From positions 50,856 through 114,855 of the forward strand of contig JAZNIT010000034.1 in the NCBI GenBank assembly GCA_045577615.1: a stretch of 64,000 nucleotides of DNA, read 5' to 3'. The stretch comes from RGIG2206 sp045577615. Lineage in GTDB: Bacteria; Bacillota; Clostridia; Oscillospirales; Acutalibacteraceae. Under the pieces are notes generated by a model, which saw only the letters and a program-made list of their open reading frames with translations, did no database searches and had not been told where the DNA came from. Of this stretch, positions 7,944-16,139 are shown in pieces; the stretch's first letter is position 1; every line of letters starts with the position of its first letter. A program made the translations under genes and the position numbers.

Positions 7944-9074
7944 ATGTATAAACTTTTAAAAAAAGAGGGAAATGCTCGCCGTGGCGAATTCAAAACCGTA
8001 CACGGAACCGTACAAACTCCCGCATTTATGAATGTTGCAACCTGCGCTGCAATCAAAGGTGGCGTTGATGCGTATGATCTTGAAGATTTAAAATGTCAGG
8101 TAATGCTTAGCAACACTTATCATTTACACCTGCGTCCCGGTGATGAACTTGTTCATGATGCTGGCGGATTGCATAAGTTTACAGGCTGGAAAAAGCCTAT
8201 ATTAACCGATTCCGGCGGATTCCAGGTGTTCTCATTGGCAGGACTCAGAAAAATACAAGAAGAAGGCGTGTATTTCTCATCTCATATTGATGGCAAGCGC
8301 ATTTTTATGGGACCTGAAGAAAGTATGCGCATCCAATCAAATCTTGGTTCTACCATTGCAATGGCATTTGATGAGTGCGTAGAAAATCCCGCCAAATATG
8401 ATTATGCAAAAAAATCATGCGAAAGAACAACAAGATGGCTCGTTCGATGCAAAGAAGAGATGAAACGCCTTAATTCACTTGAAACAACCGTAAACCCCAA
8501 TCAGTTGCTTTTCGGTATAAATCAAGGCTGCACCTTTGATGATTTGCGCGTTGAGCATATGAAAAAAATTGCAGATTTAGATTTGGATGGCTACGCTATA
8601 GGTGGCCTTGCCGTAGGAGAGCCTGCAGAGGATATGTACCGCATTATTTCTGCAGTAGAGCCTCATATGCCCAAGGATAAAATCAGATATCTTATGGGCG
8701 TTGGTACACCTGCAAATATACTTGAAGCAGTTGAACGAGGCGTTGACCTTTTTGACTGTGTTATGCCAAGCAGAAATGCTCGCCACGGTCATTTGTTTAC
8801 ATGGCAAGGTGTTATAAATATTTCAAATCAAAAATACTTTAATGACTTTGAGCCCATTGATAAAGAGTGTGACTGTCCTGTTTGTCGCAAGCATTCAAGA
8901 GCGTATGTGCGTCACCTTATCAAAAGCGGTGAAATGCTTGGTCAGCGCCTCTGCGTAATGCACAATCTGTATTTTTATAACACACTTATGGAGAAAATCA
9001 GAGAAGCGCTTGATAACGATTACTTTGCAGAGTTCAAACAGAGAATTTTGCCTCTGGTTGATCGTAGAATTTAA
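7944..9074 (+). CDS. tgt: tRNA-guanine transglycosylase
   Basis: Exchanges guanine-34 for preQ1 in the anticodons of tRNA Asp, Asn, His and Tyr. 376 residues. Motifs: MNVATCAAIKGG, SNTYHLHLRPG, LTDSGGFQVFSL with the catalytic Asp, FDECVENPA, GGLAVGE, YLMGVGTPANILE, the second active-site Asp in GVDLFDCVMPSRNARHG, and the zinc site CDCPVCRKH...H. Downstream of queA; both act in the same pathway. Confidence 0.97.
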   Translation: MYKLLKKEGNARRGEFKTVHGTVQTPAFMNVATCAAIKGGVDAYDLEDLKCQVMLSNTYHLHLRPGDELVHDAGGLHKFTGWKKPILTDSGGFQVFSLAGLRKIQEEGVYFSSHIDGKRIFMGPEESMRIQSNLGSTIAMAFDECVENPAKYDYAKKSCERTTRWLVRCKEEMKRLNSLETTVNPNQLLFGINQGCTFDDLRVEHMKKIADLDLDGYAIGGLAVGEPAEDMYRIISAVEPHMPKDKIRYLMGVGTPANILEAVERGVDLFDCVMPSRNARHGHLFTWQGVINISNQKYFNDFEPIDKECDCPVCRKHSRAYVRHLIKSGEMLGQRLCVMHNLYFYNTLMEKIREALDNDYFAEFKQRILPLVDRRI

Positions 9075-9089
9075 CTAATTGGTGATATA

Positions 9090-9731
9090 ATGGATAAAAA
9101 TTTTCTCATGTTTGATATGGACGGCACCATGCTTGATTCTATGGGACCCACAGGCGCATGGTGTGTGTCGGGTCCAGAATATGCGTACAAAGTGCTTGGA
9201 TATGAGGTTCCTGAGCTTTCGGCAGCATTTGCTCGTTTAAGCATTAAAAAAGCATTATATCAACTTGCTGATTTAGCTAAAGGCAAAGAGGTTTCTTTGG
9301 AAGGCTTCAGTGAGGTTCTGCTCAGTCACTATTTGACCGATGTCAAGGTAAAAAAAGGCGTTGTTGAATTCTTAAAACAACAAAAAGAAAAAGGTGCAAA
9401 AATGTGCGTGATTACTGCCACTCCAAAAAGTGCAGCTATTCCTGCACTTAAACACTTGGGATTATACGATTATTTTGACTTTGTAATCACCTATGATGAT
9501 TGTCCCGAAGGCAAGGCAACACCTAAAGTTTTTGAAATGGCGTGTGAGCGTTTTGGTTGCAAAATAACGGATGCAGCTATGTTTGAGGATGCGCTTTACA
9601 GCATAAAAACCAGCACATCTATAGGACTGTATACCGTAGGAGTTTATGAAGAGTTTTACAAAGATAATCAAGAAGAAATCAAAGAGTTAGCCGATTTGTA
9701 TTTGAGCAACGGCTTTGAGGATTTAATATAA
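9090..9731 (+). CDS. HAD-superfamily phosphatase
   Basis: 213 residues of the phosphoglycolate phosphatase-like HAD group. Motif I is FDMDGTMLDSM (nucleophile and acid/base Asp), a helical cap follows (residues ~20-85), motif II is the Thr in MCVITATPKS, the Lys of motif III is in PEGKATPKVF, and motif IV is MFEDALYSIKT, where the usual Asp-Asp appears as Glu-Asp. Substrate cannot be predicted. It lies 15 bp after tgt and 11 bp before the radical SAM gene, so it is probably cotranscribed with them. Confidence 0.85.
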   Translation: MDKNFLMFDMDGTMLDSMGPTGAWCVSGPEYAYKVLGYEVPELSAAFARLSIKKALYQLADLAKGKEVSLEGFSEVLLSHYLTDVKVKKGVVEFLKQQKEKGAKMCVITATPKSAAIPALKHLGLYDYFDFVITYDDCPEGKATPKVFEMACERFGCKITDAAMFEDALYSIKTSTSIGLYTVGVYEEFYKDNQEEIKELADLYLSNGFEDLI

Positions 9732-9742
9732 CGGAGATTATT

Positions 9743-11578
9743 ATGAATTTTGAAGATATTTTGCTAAAAGTTCAAAAGCCCGGCAGATATATCGGCGGCG
9801 AACAAGGAAGTATTATAAAAAACGAAAAAGACATAGACGTTCGTTTTGCATTTTGTTTTCCTGACAGCTATGAAATCGGTATGTCACATCTGGGTATGAA
9901 AATATTGTATCACACACTTAATTCGTTGGATTACGTATGGTGTGAGCGTGTTTTTGCTCCATGGGAGGATATGGAGCAGCAGATGCGCGACAACGACATC
10001 CCTCTCTACACACTTGAAAGCAAAACCCCACTATATGAATGCGATATTATCGGCTTTACCTTGCCTTATGAGCTTAGCTATACCAACATCTTAAATATGC
10101 TTGACCTTGGTCGTGTGCCCGTTTTGGCTAAAGACAGAAAAGGTCTTAAAAACATAGTTATCGCAGGCGGACCGTGCGTATGCAATCCTGAACCACTTGC
10201 AGAGTTTATTGATTTGTTCGCAATAGGTGAGGGTGAAGAGCTTGACAATGAAATTTGCGAATTGTACCGCAAGCATAAGCTCAATAATTCAAGCAGACAA
10301 GAGTTTTTGATAGAGGCTGCTCAAATAGAAGGTGTATATGTTCCGTCGTTGTACGAAGTTGAATACAACGAGGACAATACCATAAAGGCCTTTATACCCA
10401 AACACAACGCACCTGCAAAAATTAAGAAAAGAATTGTGCGTGATCTTGATAAAGCACCATATCCAAAAGAGTTTGTTGTGCCTTATATCGAAACTGTTTT
10501 TGACCGCGCTACCGTTGAAATATTCAGAGGTTGCATTCGTGGTTGCCGTTTTTGTCAGGCAGGATTTATTTACAGACCTATACGCGAAAAATCGGCAGAG
10601 GTTGTAAACGAACAAGCAAAATACCTTTGCCAAAGCACAGGTTATGACGAGCTTTCAATTTTATCTCTTTCAACAAGTGACTACAGTAATCTTGACGAAA
10701 TGCTTGAATTGATGCTTCCGTGGACCGAGAAACAAAAAATAAACCTTGCATTGCCATCGTTGAGAATAGATAATTTCTCAGATGAATTGCTGCAAAAGAT
10801 TGCGTCGGTACGCAAGTCGGGATTAACCTTTGCGCCCGAGGCAGGCACACAAAGACTTCGCGATGCCATAAACAAAAACGTTACCGAAGAAGAAATACTT
10901 AACACCTGTTTAACTGCATTCAGAGGCGGATATACCGCTGTTAAACTCTATTTTATGATGGGCTTACCCTCTGAAACTATGGAAGATATAGAAGGCATTG
11001 CTGACCTTGGTATGAAAATCATACATTTATTTGGTAAGATGCCCGATAAACCCAAGGGCAAGAGTGTATCTGTTTCAATTTCCTGTGCAACATTTGTGCC
11101 TAAGCCATTTACTCCTTTTGAGTTTGAGCCCCAAGATTATGCCGATATGATTAAGCAAAAACAACAGCACCTGCTTGAAAGTGTTAAATCTCGCAAAATC
11201 AAGTTGAGCTGGCACGATTCATCAACTTCCATCCTTGAGGCTGTGTTTGCTCGCGGCGACAGACGCTTGTCACAAGTTATATATAAAGCTTGGCAATCCG
11301 GATGTAAATTTGACAGCTGGGGCGAATATTTCAACGATGAAAAGTGGCAAAAGGCATTTGCTGATTGCGGATTAACCGCTGATTTTTATGCCCACAGACG
11401 CAGGGAATACGACGAAATCAATCCATGGGATCATATTGATATGGGTGTTACCAAAGAGTTCCTTATTAAAGAAAATAAGCTGGCTCATCAAAGCGTAACC
11501 ACACCTCATTGCAAATTAAAGTGTGCGGGCTGTGGCGCCGCATCTTATAAGGAGGGTTTGTGCTGTGAAAAACGTTAG
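9743..11578 (+). CDS. radical SAM protein with B12-binding-like N-terminal domain (TIGR03960-type)
   Basis: 611 residues. The N-terminal ~200 residues resemble a cobalamin-binding-like domain (FCFPDSYEIGMSHLGMKILYHTLN..., IVIAGGPCVCNPEPLAEFIDLFAIGEGE); the radical SAM core has FRGCIRGCRFCQAGFIYRP with the iron-sulfur cysteines at about 264, 268 and 271, then LSLSTSDYS and FAPEAGTQRLRDAINKN. The C-terminus has a second Cys cluster (CKLKCAGCGA...CC). In Clostridia this family sits next to a DUF2344 gene and ribosomal-protein genes, as here. Its reaction is not established; a tRNA or ribosome modification role is often suspected from context. It overlaps the next gene by 14 bp. Confidence 0.85.
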   Translation: MNFEDILLKVQKPGRYIGGEQGSIIKNEKDIDVRFAFCFPDSYEIGMSHLGMKILYHTLNSLDYVWCERVFAPWEDMEQQMRDNDIPLYTLESKTPLYECDIIGFTLPYELSYTNILNMLDLGRVPVLAKDRKGLKNIVIAGGPCVCNPEPLAEFIDLFAIGEGEELDNEICELYRKHKLNNSSRQEFLIEAAQIEGVYVPSLYEVEYNEDNTIKAFIPKHNAPAKIKKRIVRDLDKAPYPKEFVVPYIETVFDRATVEIFRGCIRGCRFCQAGFIYRPIREKSAEVVNEQAKYLCQSTGYDELSILSLSTSDYSNLDEMLELMLPWTEKQKINLALPSLRIDNFSDELLQKIASVRKSGLTFAPEAGTQRLRDAINKNVTEEEILNTCLTAFRGGYTAVKLYFMMGLPSETMEDIEGIADLGMKIIHLFGKMPDKPKGKSVSVSISCATFVPKPFTPFEFEPQDYADMIKQKQQHLLESVKSRKIKLSWHDSSTSILEAVFARGDRRLSQVIYKAWQSGCKFDSWGEYFNDEKWQKAFADCGLTADFYAHRRREYDEINPWDHIDMGVTKEFLIKENKLAHQSVTTPHCKLKCAGCGAASYKEGLCCEKR

Positions 11579-12188
11579 AGTTTTTTATGATAAAATCGGT
11601 AACATAAAGTACATCTCTCACCTTGATATGAACCGCGTGTTTTTGCGTATTATCCGTCGTTCAGGTATTCCTGTATGGTATACGGTAGGCTTTAATCCTC
11701 ACCCTCGCATAATGTTTGCATTACCCTTGTCCCTTGGCTTTGAAAGCACAAGCGAAATTATCGATATTCGCATTGAAGATGACGATATTTCCTGCGAGCA
11801 GGTAGCCAAGATGCTGGCGGATGTTATGCCGGTTGGCCTTAAAGTAAAATATGCAGCTGACCCAATTATGAAAGTGGGGGACATTGCATACGCACGGTTT
11901 GAGATTGACACCTTTGGATTGCCCGATTTAACCGATTACTTTAATCAAGAGCAAATCATCACCATGAAACGATCTAAAAGCGGAACAAAGCCCACTGACA
12001 TTAAGCCTATGATAAAAGAATATAAAATTGACGGCAATAAGTTGATTTTGACGCTTAGTGCAGGTGCGGTTAATCTCAATCCCAACCTTGTAATTACTAC
12101 AGCAGAGGAGTATTGCGGCACTCCAATCAAGGTTAAAAACATACTGAGAACCGATGTATATAACGCATCAATGGAATCTTTTAAATAA
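11565..12188 (+). CDS. DUF2344 (TIGR03936-type) protein, partner of the radical SAM protein
   Basis: 207 residues from the GTG at 11565, which has AAGGAGGG at the right distance; a start further upstream would lie deep in the previous gene. The N-terminus VRVFYDKIGNIKYISHLDMNRVFLRIIRRSGIPVWYTVGFNPHPRI is characteristic, containing the family HLD and GFNPHP motifs. In some genomes this domain is fused to the radical SAM protein, so the two probably act together. Biochemical role unknown. rplS follows after its own promoter. Confidence 0.85.
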   Translation: MKNVRVFYDKIGNIKYISHLDMNRVFLRIIRRSGIPVWYTVGFNPHPRIMFALPLSLGFESTSEIIDIRIEDDDISCEQVAKMLADVMPVGLKVKYAADPIMKVGDIAYARFEIDTFGLPDLTDYFNQEQIITMKRSKSGTKPTDIKPMIKEYKIDGNKLILTLSAGAVNLNPNLVITTAEEYCGTPIKVKNILRTDVYNASMESFK

Positions 12189-12202
12189 TTGTAAAAAAGT
12201 AC

Positions 12203-12231
12203 TTGCAATTTTGATTTATATGTGATATTAT
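12203..12231 (+). promoter_or_regulatory. sigma-A promoter of rplS
   Basis: TTGCAA (12203-12208), 17-bp spacer, TATTAT (12226-12231). Predicted start near 12238 gives a leader of about 120 nt. Confidence 0.7.
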
Positions 12232-12237
12232 ACTTGG

Positions 12238-12359
12238 GTATGTAGTTGCCGTCGTTCCTTTGCGACGGGCTTCATTGATAAATTCATCATTGAAACGGAT
12301 AATCCTCTGTCACCAAAAGTGAGTATGAATGTCTGAAAATAATTTAGGAGGTAATTTTG
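12238..12359 (+). ncRNA. rplS 5' leader, possible L19 autoregulatory RNA
   Basis: About 120 nt of untranslated RNA. It contains the stem CCGTCG (12249-12254) with CGACGG (12263-12268) and further short pairing segments before the ribosome binding site TAGGAGG. A structured L19 leader is known from Firmicutes; whether this sequence matches that Rfam family needs a covariance search. Confidence 0.4.
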
Positions 12360-12701
12360 ATGGATATTATTAAGGATTTGACCGCCGGTCAGCTTAAAGA
12401 AAATGCACCTAAGGTAACCATTGGTGATACCGTTCGCGTACAGGTTAAGATTCGCGAAGGTGATAAAGAAAGAATGCAGGCTTTTGAAGGTACTGTTATT
12501 GCAAAGAATGGTACCGGTATTTCAGAAACCTTCACCGTTCGTCGTGTAACTTATGGTGTTGGCGTTGAGCGTGTATTTCCTGTACACTCTCCCAATGTTG
12601 GCGATGTTACCACCGTTCGTCGCGGTAAGGTAAGACGCAGCAAGCTTTATTATCTGCGTGACAGAGTCGGTAAAGCCGCTAAGGTTAAAGAAAAGATCTG
12701 A
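12360..12701 (+). CDS. rplS: 50S ribosomal protein L19
   Basis: 113 residues. It contains the family core PKVTIGDTVRVQVKIREGDKERMQAFEGTVI, ETFTVRRVTYGVGVERVFPVHSP and the basic end RRGKVRRSKLYYLRDRVGKAAKVKEK. L19 lies at the 30S-50S interface. I chose ATG 12360; TTG 12357 directly precedes it and the spacing to TAGGAGG favours the ATG. The usual clostridial neighbours rimM and trmD are not here. Confidence 0.97.
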   Translation: MDIIKDLTAGQLKENAPKVTIGDTVRVQVKIREGDKERMQAFEGTVIAKNGTGISETFTVRRVTYGVGVERVFPVHSPNVGDVTTVRRGKVRRSKLYYLRDRVGKAAKVKEKI

Positions 12702-12708
12702 TTCAAGT

Positions 12709-12739
12709 GAGGGACACGCAGCCGTGTCCCTCTTATTTT
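12709..12739 (+). terminator. terminator of rplS
   Basis: 10-bp perfect stem GAGGGACACG / CGTGTCCCTC (12709-12718, 12723-12732, loop CAGC) then TTATTTTATTT. Confidence 0.85.
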
Positions 12740-12757
12740 ATTTAGGTGGTGATCATA

Positions 12758-13621
12758 GTGTCGGAAGTTCAGGATATTCAATGGTTCCCAGGGCATATGG
12801 CCCGAACCCGCAGACAAATTCAAGCATCCTTAAAACTTATCGATGCTGTTGTTGAAGTTATTGATGCAAGAATACCCTTGTCAAGTCGCAATCCCGAGGT
12901 GCCGCAATTGACTAACGGCAAGCCTCGTATTGTTTTGCTCAACAAATGCGACGTTGCTGACAAGGATATAACTTCAAAATGGATCGAGCACTATCATCAG
13001 CATCAAATCGTAGCACTCGCAATTGACAGCAAAAACGGTACAGGATTAAATCAGTTTGTACCTGCTGTTAAACAGCTGCTTGCCGAAAAGCTTGAAAGGA
13101 ACAAAGAAAAGGGCATCAACAAAACCCTGCGATTAATGGTTGTCGGTATTCCTAATTGCGGCAAATCATCGTTTATTAACCGAATGGCGAAGACTGTTAA
13201 AGCAAAGGTTGAGGACCGTCCCGGTGTTACCAGAGGTAATCAATGGTTTTCAATAGCAGGCGGAATTGATCTTTTAGATACACCCGGTGTACTTTGGCCT
13301 AAATTTGATGATAAAATTGTTGGCGAAAGACTTGCATTTACAGGCGCAATAAGAGATAATATATTAGATATTGAATCTCTCGCAATGCGTTTTATTGAAT
13401 CATTGCCTGAAAAATACGTTCCTATGCTTAAAGAAAGATATAAGCTTGATGAGATTTCATCCGATTCTTATGAAACACTGGAGCTTATTGCCAAAAAAAG
13501 AGGAATGCTCATATCTAAAGGTGAGTTTGATACCGAACGCGCTGCAATTATGCTTTTGGATGAATTCAGAGGCGCAAAGATAGCAAGAATCTCATTGGAA
13601 TTACCTGAGAGAAAGGACTAA
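12758..13621 (+). CDS. rbgA: ribosome biogenesis GTPase RbgA (YlqF)
   Basis: Circularly permuted GTPase required for late 50S assembly. 287 residues from the GTG at 12758 (AGGTGGTGA upstream). The G motifs appear in permuted order: N-terminal IQWFPGHMARTRRQI, G4 LLNKCDVAD, then G1 VVGIPNCGKSSFINRM, G2 region PGVTRGNQ and G3 LLDTPG, followed by a C-terminal helical RNA-binding domain. It is followed at 3 bp by lepB. The rplS-rbgA-lepB-rnhB order is conserved in Firmicutes. Confidence 0.95.
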   Translation: MSEVQDIQWFPGHMARTRRQIQASLKLIDAVVEVIDARIPLSSRNPEVPQLTNGKPRIVLLNKCDVADKDITSKWIEHYHQHQIVALAIDSKNGTGLNQFVPAVKQLLAEKLERNKEKGINKTLRLMVVGIPNCGKSSFINRMAKTVKAKVEDRPGVTRGNQWFSIAGGIDLLDTPGVLWPKFDDKIVGERLAFTGAIRDNILDIESLAMRFIESLPEKYVPMLKERYKLDEISSDSYETLELIAKKRGMLISKGEFDTERAAIMLLDEFRGAKIARISLELPERKD

Positions 13622-13624
13622 ATA

Positions 13625-14245
13625 ATGGACAATAACATTAACACAACGGATAATGTCGAATTAACCAGCACTAAAACCAATGTATTAAATGTTGTTTACG
13701 ATTGGCTTGATTCTATAGTAATATCTGTTATTGCAGTTATCATTCTGTTTGCTTTTGTTTTCAGAGTTGTTAGCATCGTTGGCGACTCAATGAATAACAC
13801 CCTTAATAACGGCGACAGAATTGTTATATTCAATCTTTTTTATACACCTAAACAAGGCGATGTAATTGTTGTTTCTCGTAATGTTTCCAACAGTTTTGCT
13901 AATGAACAAAGAGGCAAGGAACCTATTATTAAGCGAGTAATAGCAACTGAAGGCCAAAAAGTAGATATCACCTTTGATGAGAATGGCATTGGTCACGTTT
14001 TTGTTGACGGCAAACAATTTGGCGACAGTTACGCTAAAGAAGCTATGTATGATGTTTATATACAAAATGCAGTTTCTTTCCCTCAAACCGTTCCCGAAGG
14101 TCATATATTTGTTTTAGGTGACAACCGAAACAACTCACTTGACAGCAGATCTGCAGACATAGGCAACAACGGTATGATTGATACACGCTATGTACTTGGC
14201 AAGGCATTGTTCAGATTTTTACCGAAAGTAAGTGTTATTAAATGA
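13625..14245 (+). CDS. lepB: signal peptidase I
   Basis: Membrane Ser/Lys protease cleaving secretory signal peptides. 206 residues. One N-terminal membrane segment (about 28-50), then VGDSMNNTL with nucleophile Ser55, IIKRVIATEGQ with general base Lys103, and GDNRNNSLDSR. Single-TM topology is typical of Gram-positive enzymes. It overlaps rnhB by 4 bp (ATGA). Confidence 0.96.
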   Translation: MDNNINTTDNVELTSTKTNVLNVVYDWLDSIVISVIAVIILFAFVFRVVSIVGDSMNNTLNNGDRIVIFNLFYTPKQGDVIVVSRNVSNSFANEQRGKEPIIKRVIATEGQKVDITFDENGIGHVFVDGKQFGDSYAKEAMYDVYIQNAVSFPQTVPEGHIFVLGDNRNNSLDSRSADIGNNGMIDTRYVLGKALFRFLPKVSVIK

Positions 14246-14859
14246 TAACTACTCCTGACTTTTCATATGAAAAAAATGCAAAGCTTAAAGGCTACGCCAA
14301 TGTTTGCGGTGTAGACGAAGCTGGCAGAGGCCCTCTTGCAGGGCCTGTTTATGCTGCTGCTGTTATTTTACCTGACGATTACATTATAGAAGGTCTTAAC
14401 GACTCAAAAAAACTCAGCGAGGCAAAAAGAGATAAGCTTTTTGATGTTATAATCGAAAAAGCAATTGCTTATTCTGTTGCGTATGCTACAGTTGATGAAA
14501 TAGAAGAATATAATATTCTTAATGCAACCTATCTGGCAATGAACAGAGCTATCGAAGGCCTTAATGTTCCTGCAGATTACGCACTTATTGACGGCAACAG
14601 GATTCCCAAGGATATCCCTATTGATTGTGAGTGTGTAATTAAAGGCGACGCAAAATCCTATTCAATAGCCGCTGCTTCAATTTTAGCAAAAGTTACACGT
14701 GACAGAGTAATGGATGAGATGGATGCAATATATCCGCAGTATCAATTTAAAAAGCATAAGGGATATGGTACCAAGGCACATACTGATGCGATTTTGGAAT
14801 TTGGCCCATGCAAAATTCATCGTCCCAGCTTTTTAAAAAAGTTACTTAAAAAACAATGA
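14242..14859 (+). CDS. rnhB: ribonuclease HII
   Basis: Removes RNA from RNA-DNA hybrids, including single ribonucleotides. 205 residues. CGVDEAGRGPLAGPVYAAAV holds the first two acidic metal ligands; LNDSKKLSEAKR, the third ligand in DYALIDGNRIP and IAAASILAKVTRDR follow. It overlaps both neighbours by 4 bp, so lepB-rnhB-yraN are translationally coupled. Confidence 0.96.
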   Translation: MITTPDFSYEKNAKLKGYANVCGVDEAGRGPLAGPVYAAAVILPDDYIIEGLNDSKKLSEAKRDKLFDVIIEKAIAYSVAYATVDEIEEYNILNATYLAMNRAIEGLNVPADYALIDGNRIPKDIPIDCECVIKGDAKSYSIAAASILAKVTRDRVMDEMDAIYPQYQFKKHKGYGTKAHTDAILEFGPCKIHRPSFLKKLLKKQ

Positions 14860-15230
14860 ATATCGGTATTGTCGGCAGTGCCGGCGAAGATAAAGCAATT
14901 AAGTTTCTCAAAAAGAACAAATATAAAATTATAATCAAAAACTACCAAACATATTTCGGTGAGTTGGATATAGTTTGTCAAAAGGAAGGCTTTATAATTT
15001 TTGTTGAGGTTAAAACCAGATCAGAAAATTATATGGTCAGCGGCAGAGATGCAGTCAGCCCATCTAAACAGAAAAAGATTATTAAGGCTGCTATGCAATA
15101 TCTGCAGACACACAAAACCGGCTTACAACCCCGATTTGATGTCGTTGAAATTACCTTAAAAAACGGTAAGGATGAAATTGTTCATATCGAAAACGCATTC
15201 ACTGTAGGGGGATATCATGGATTTATTTGA
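14856..15230 (+). CDS. YraN/UPF0102 family nuclease-like protein
   Basis: 124 residues with the endonuclease-like fold signature of UPF0102: GEDKAIKFLKKNKYKIIIKNYQTYFGELDIVCQKEGFIIFVEVKTR, in which Glu, Asp and the EVK motif are the predicted metal-binding residues, then a helix with AVSPSKQKKIIKAA. Function is not established; commonly next to rnhB, as here. The end overlaps the dipeptidase gene by 14 bp. Confidence 0.9.
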   Translation: MNIGIVGSAGEDKAIKFLKKNKYKIIIKNYQTYFGELDIVCQKEGFIIFVEVKTRSENYMVSGRDAVSPSKQKKIIKAAMQYLQTHKTGLQPRFDVVEITLKNGKDEIVHIENAFTVGGYHGFI

Positions 15231-16125
15231 TTTACACTGTGACACCTTATACGAGTGCTTAAAGGATGGCAAGTCATTATATTCCAACAATCTCGCCATT
15301 TCCTTGGAAAAGGGTAACGCTCTCAATAATTGGTGTCAGACCTTTGCTGTATTTACTCCTGATGATTTACGAGGAAACGATGCAGTTGAACACTATAAAA
15401 AAGCAGTTAAACTGTTCAAAAATGAATGCAAAATGCATTCTAATCACATAGTTCAATGCAAATCAAAGCAGGATATTCTTAATGCAAACGCCGCCAATAA
15501 ATGCGCTGCTATATTATCGGTCGAAAGTGGCGCAGTTCTTAACGGTGACATTTATGCAGTAGACAGGATTATAGCAGATGGAGTAAAAATATTCGGATTA
15601 ACCTGGAACGGTGACAACGAGCTTGCAAGTGGCACATTTGGTACAGGAAATGCCATAACAGATTTCGGTGCTGAAGTAATCAACAAACTTCAGAAAAACG
15701 ATGTTATTATTGATGTTTCCCATCTTAACGAGAGGGGATTTTGGCAACTGGTTGAACTAACCCAAAAGCCGATTATAGCCACACATTCAAATTTACGCCG
15801 CATTCAAAATCACAAGCGCAACCTGACTGACGAACAATTTGCTGCTATATGTAATTTAGGCGGAGTTGTTGGTATTAACTATTACAACAAATTTTTAGGT
15901 CCCGATTGCTTTGATAAGATTTATGCAAATATTAGTCAAATGTTAGAGCTTAGTGGGGAAGACCACATTGCACTCGGCAGTGATTTTGACGGCTGTGATA
16001 TTGAAGAAAAACTAAATTCTATTGAAAAAACTATAGATTTGTTTAATTATTTGTTGCAACGCGGTTTAAATGATGATACACTAAATAAGTTGTGTTACTT
16101 AAACGCGCTCAATCTGTTTAAATAA
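15217..16125 (+). CDS. membrane-dipeptidase family (M19) peptidase
   Basis: 302 residues. Zinc dipeptidase of the renal-dipeptidase family: the N-terminal metal motif LFDLHCDTLYE (HxD), the bridging Glu in ILSVESGAVL, the His in IIDVSHLNERGFW and IIATHSNLR, and LGSDFDGCD near the C-terminus. No signal peptide, so cytoplasmic here. Probably hydrolyses dipeptides, possibly with D-residues; actual substrate unknown. GGGGATATC precedes the ATG inside yraN. Confidence 0.9.
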   Translation: MDLFDLHCDTLYECLKDGKSLYSNNLAISLEKGNALNNWCQTFAVFTPDDLRGNDAVEHYKKAVKLFKNECKMHSNHIVQCKSKQDILNANAANKCAAILSVESGAVLNGDIYAVDRIIADGVKIFGLTWNGDNELASGTFGTGNAITDFGAEVINKLQKNDVIIDVSHLNERGFWQLVELTQKPIIATHSNLRRIQNHKRNLTDEQFAAICNLGGVVGINYYNKFLGPDCFDKIYANISQMLELSGEDHIALGSDFDGCDIEEKLNSIEKTIDLFNYLLQRGLNDDTLNKLCYLNALNLFK

Positions 16126-16139
16126 AAGGAGTTTTTGTT

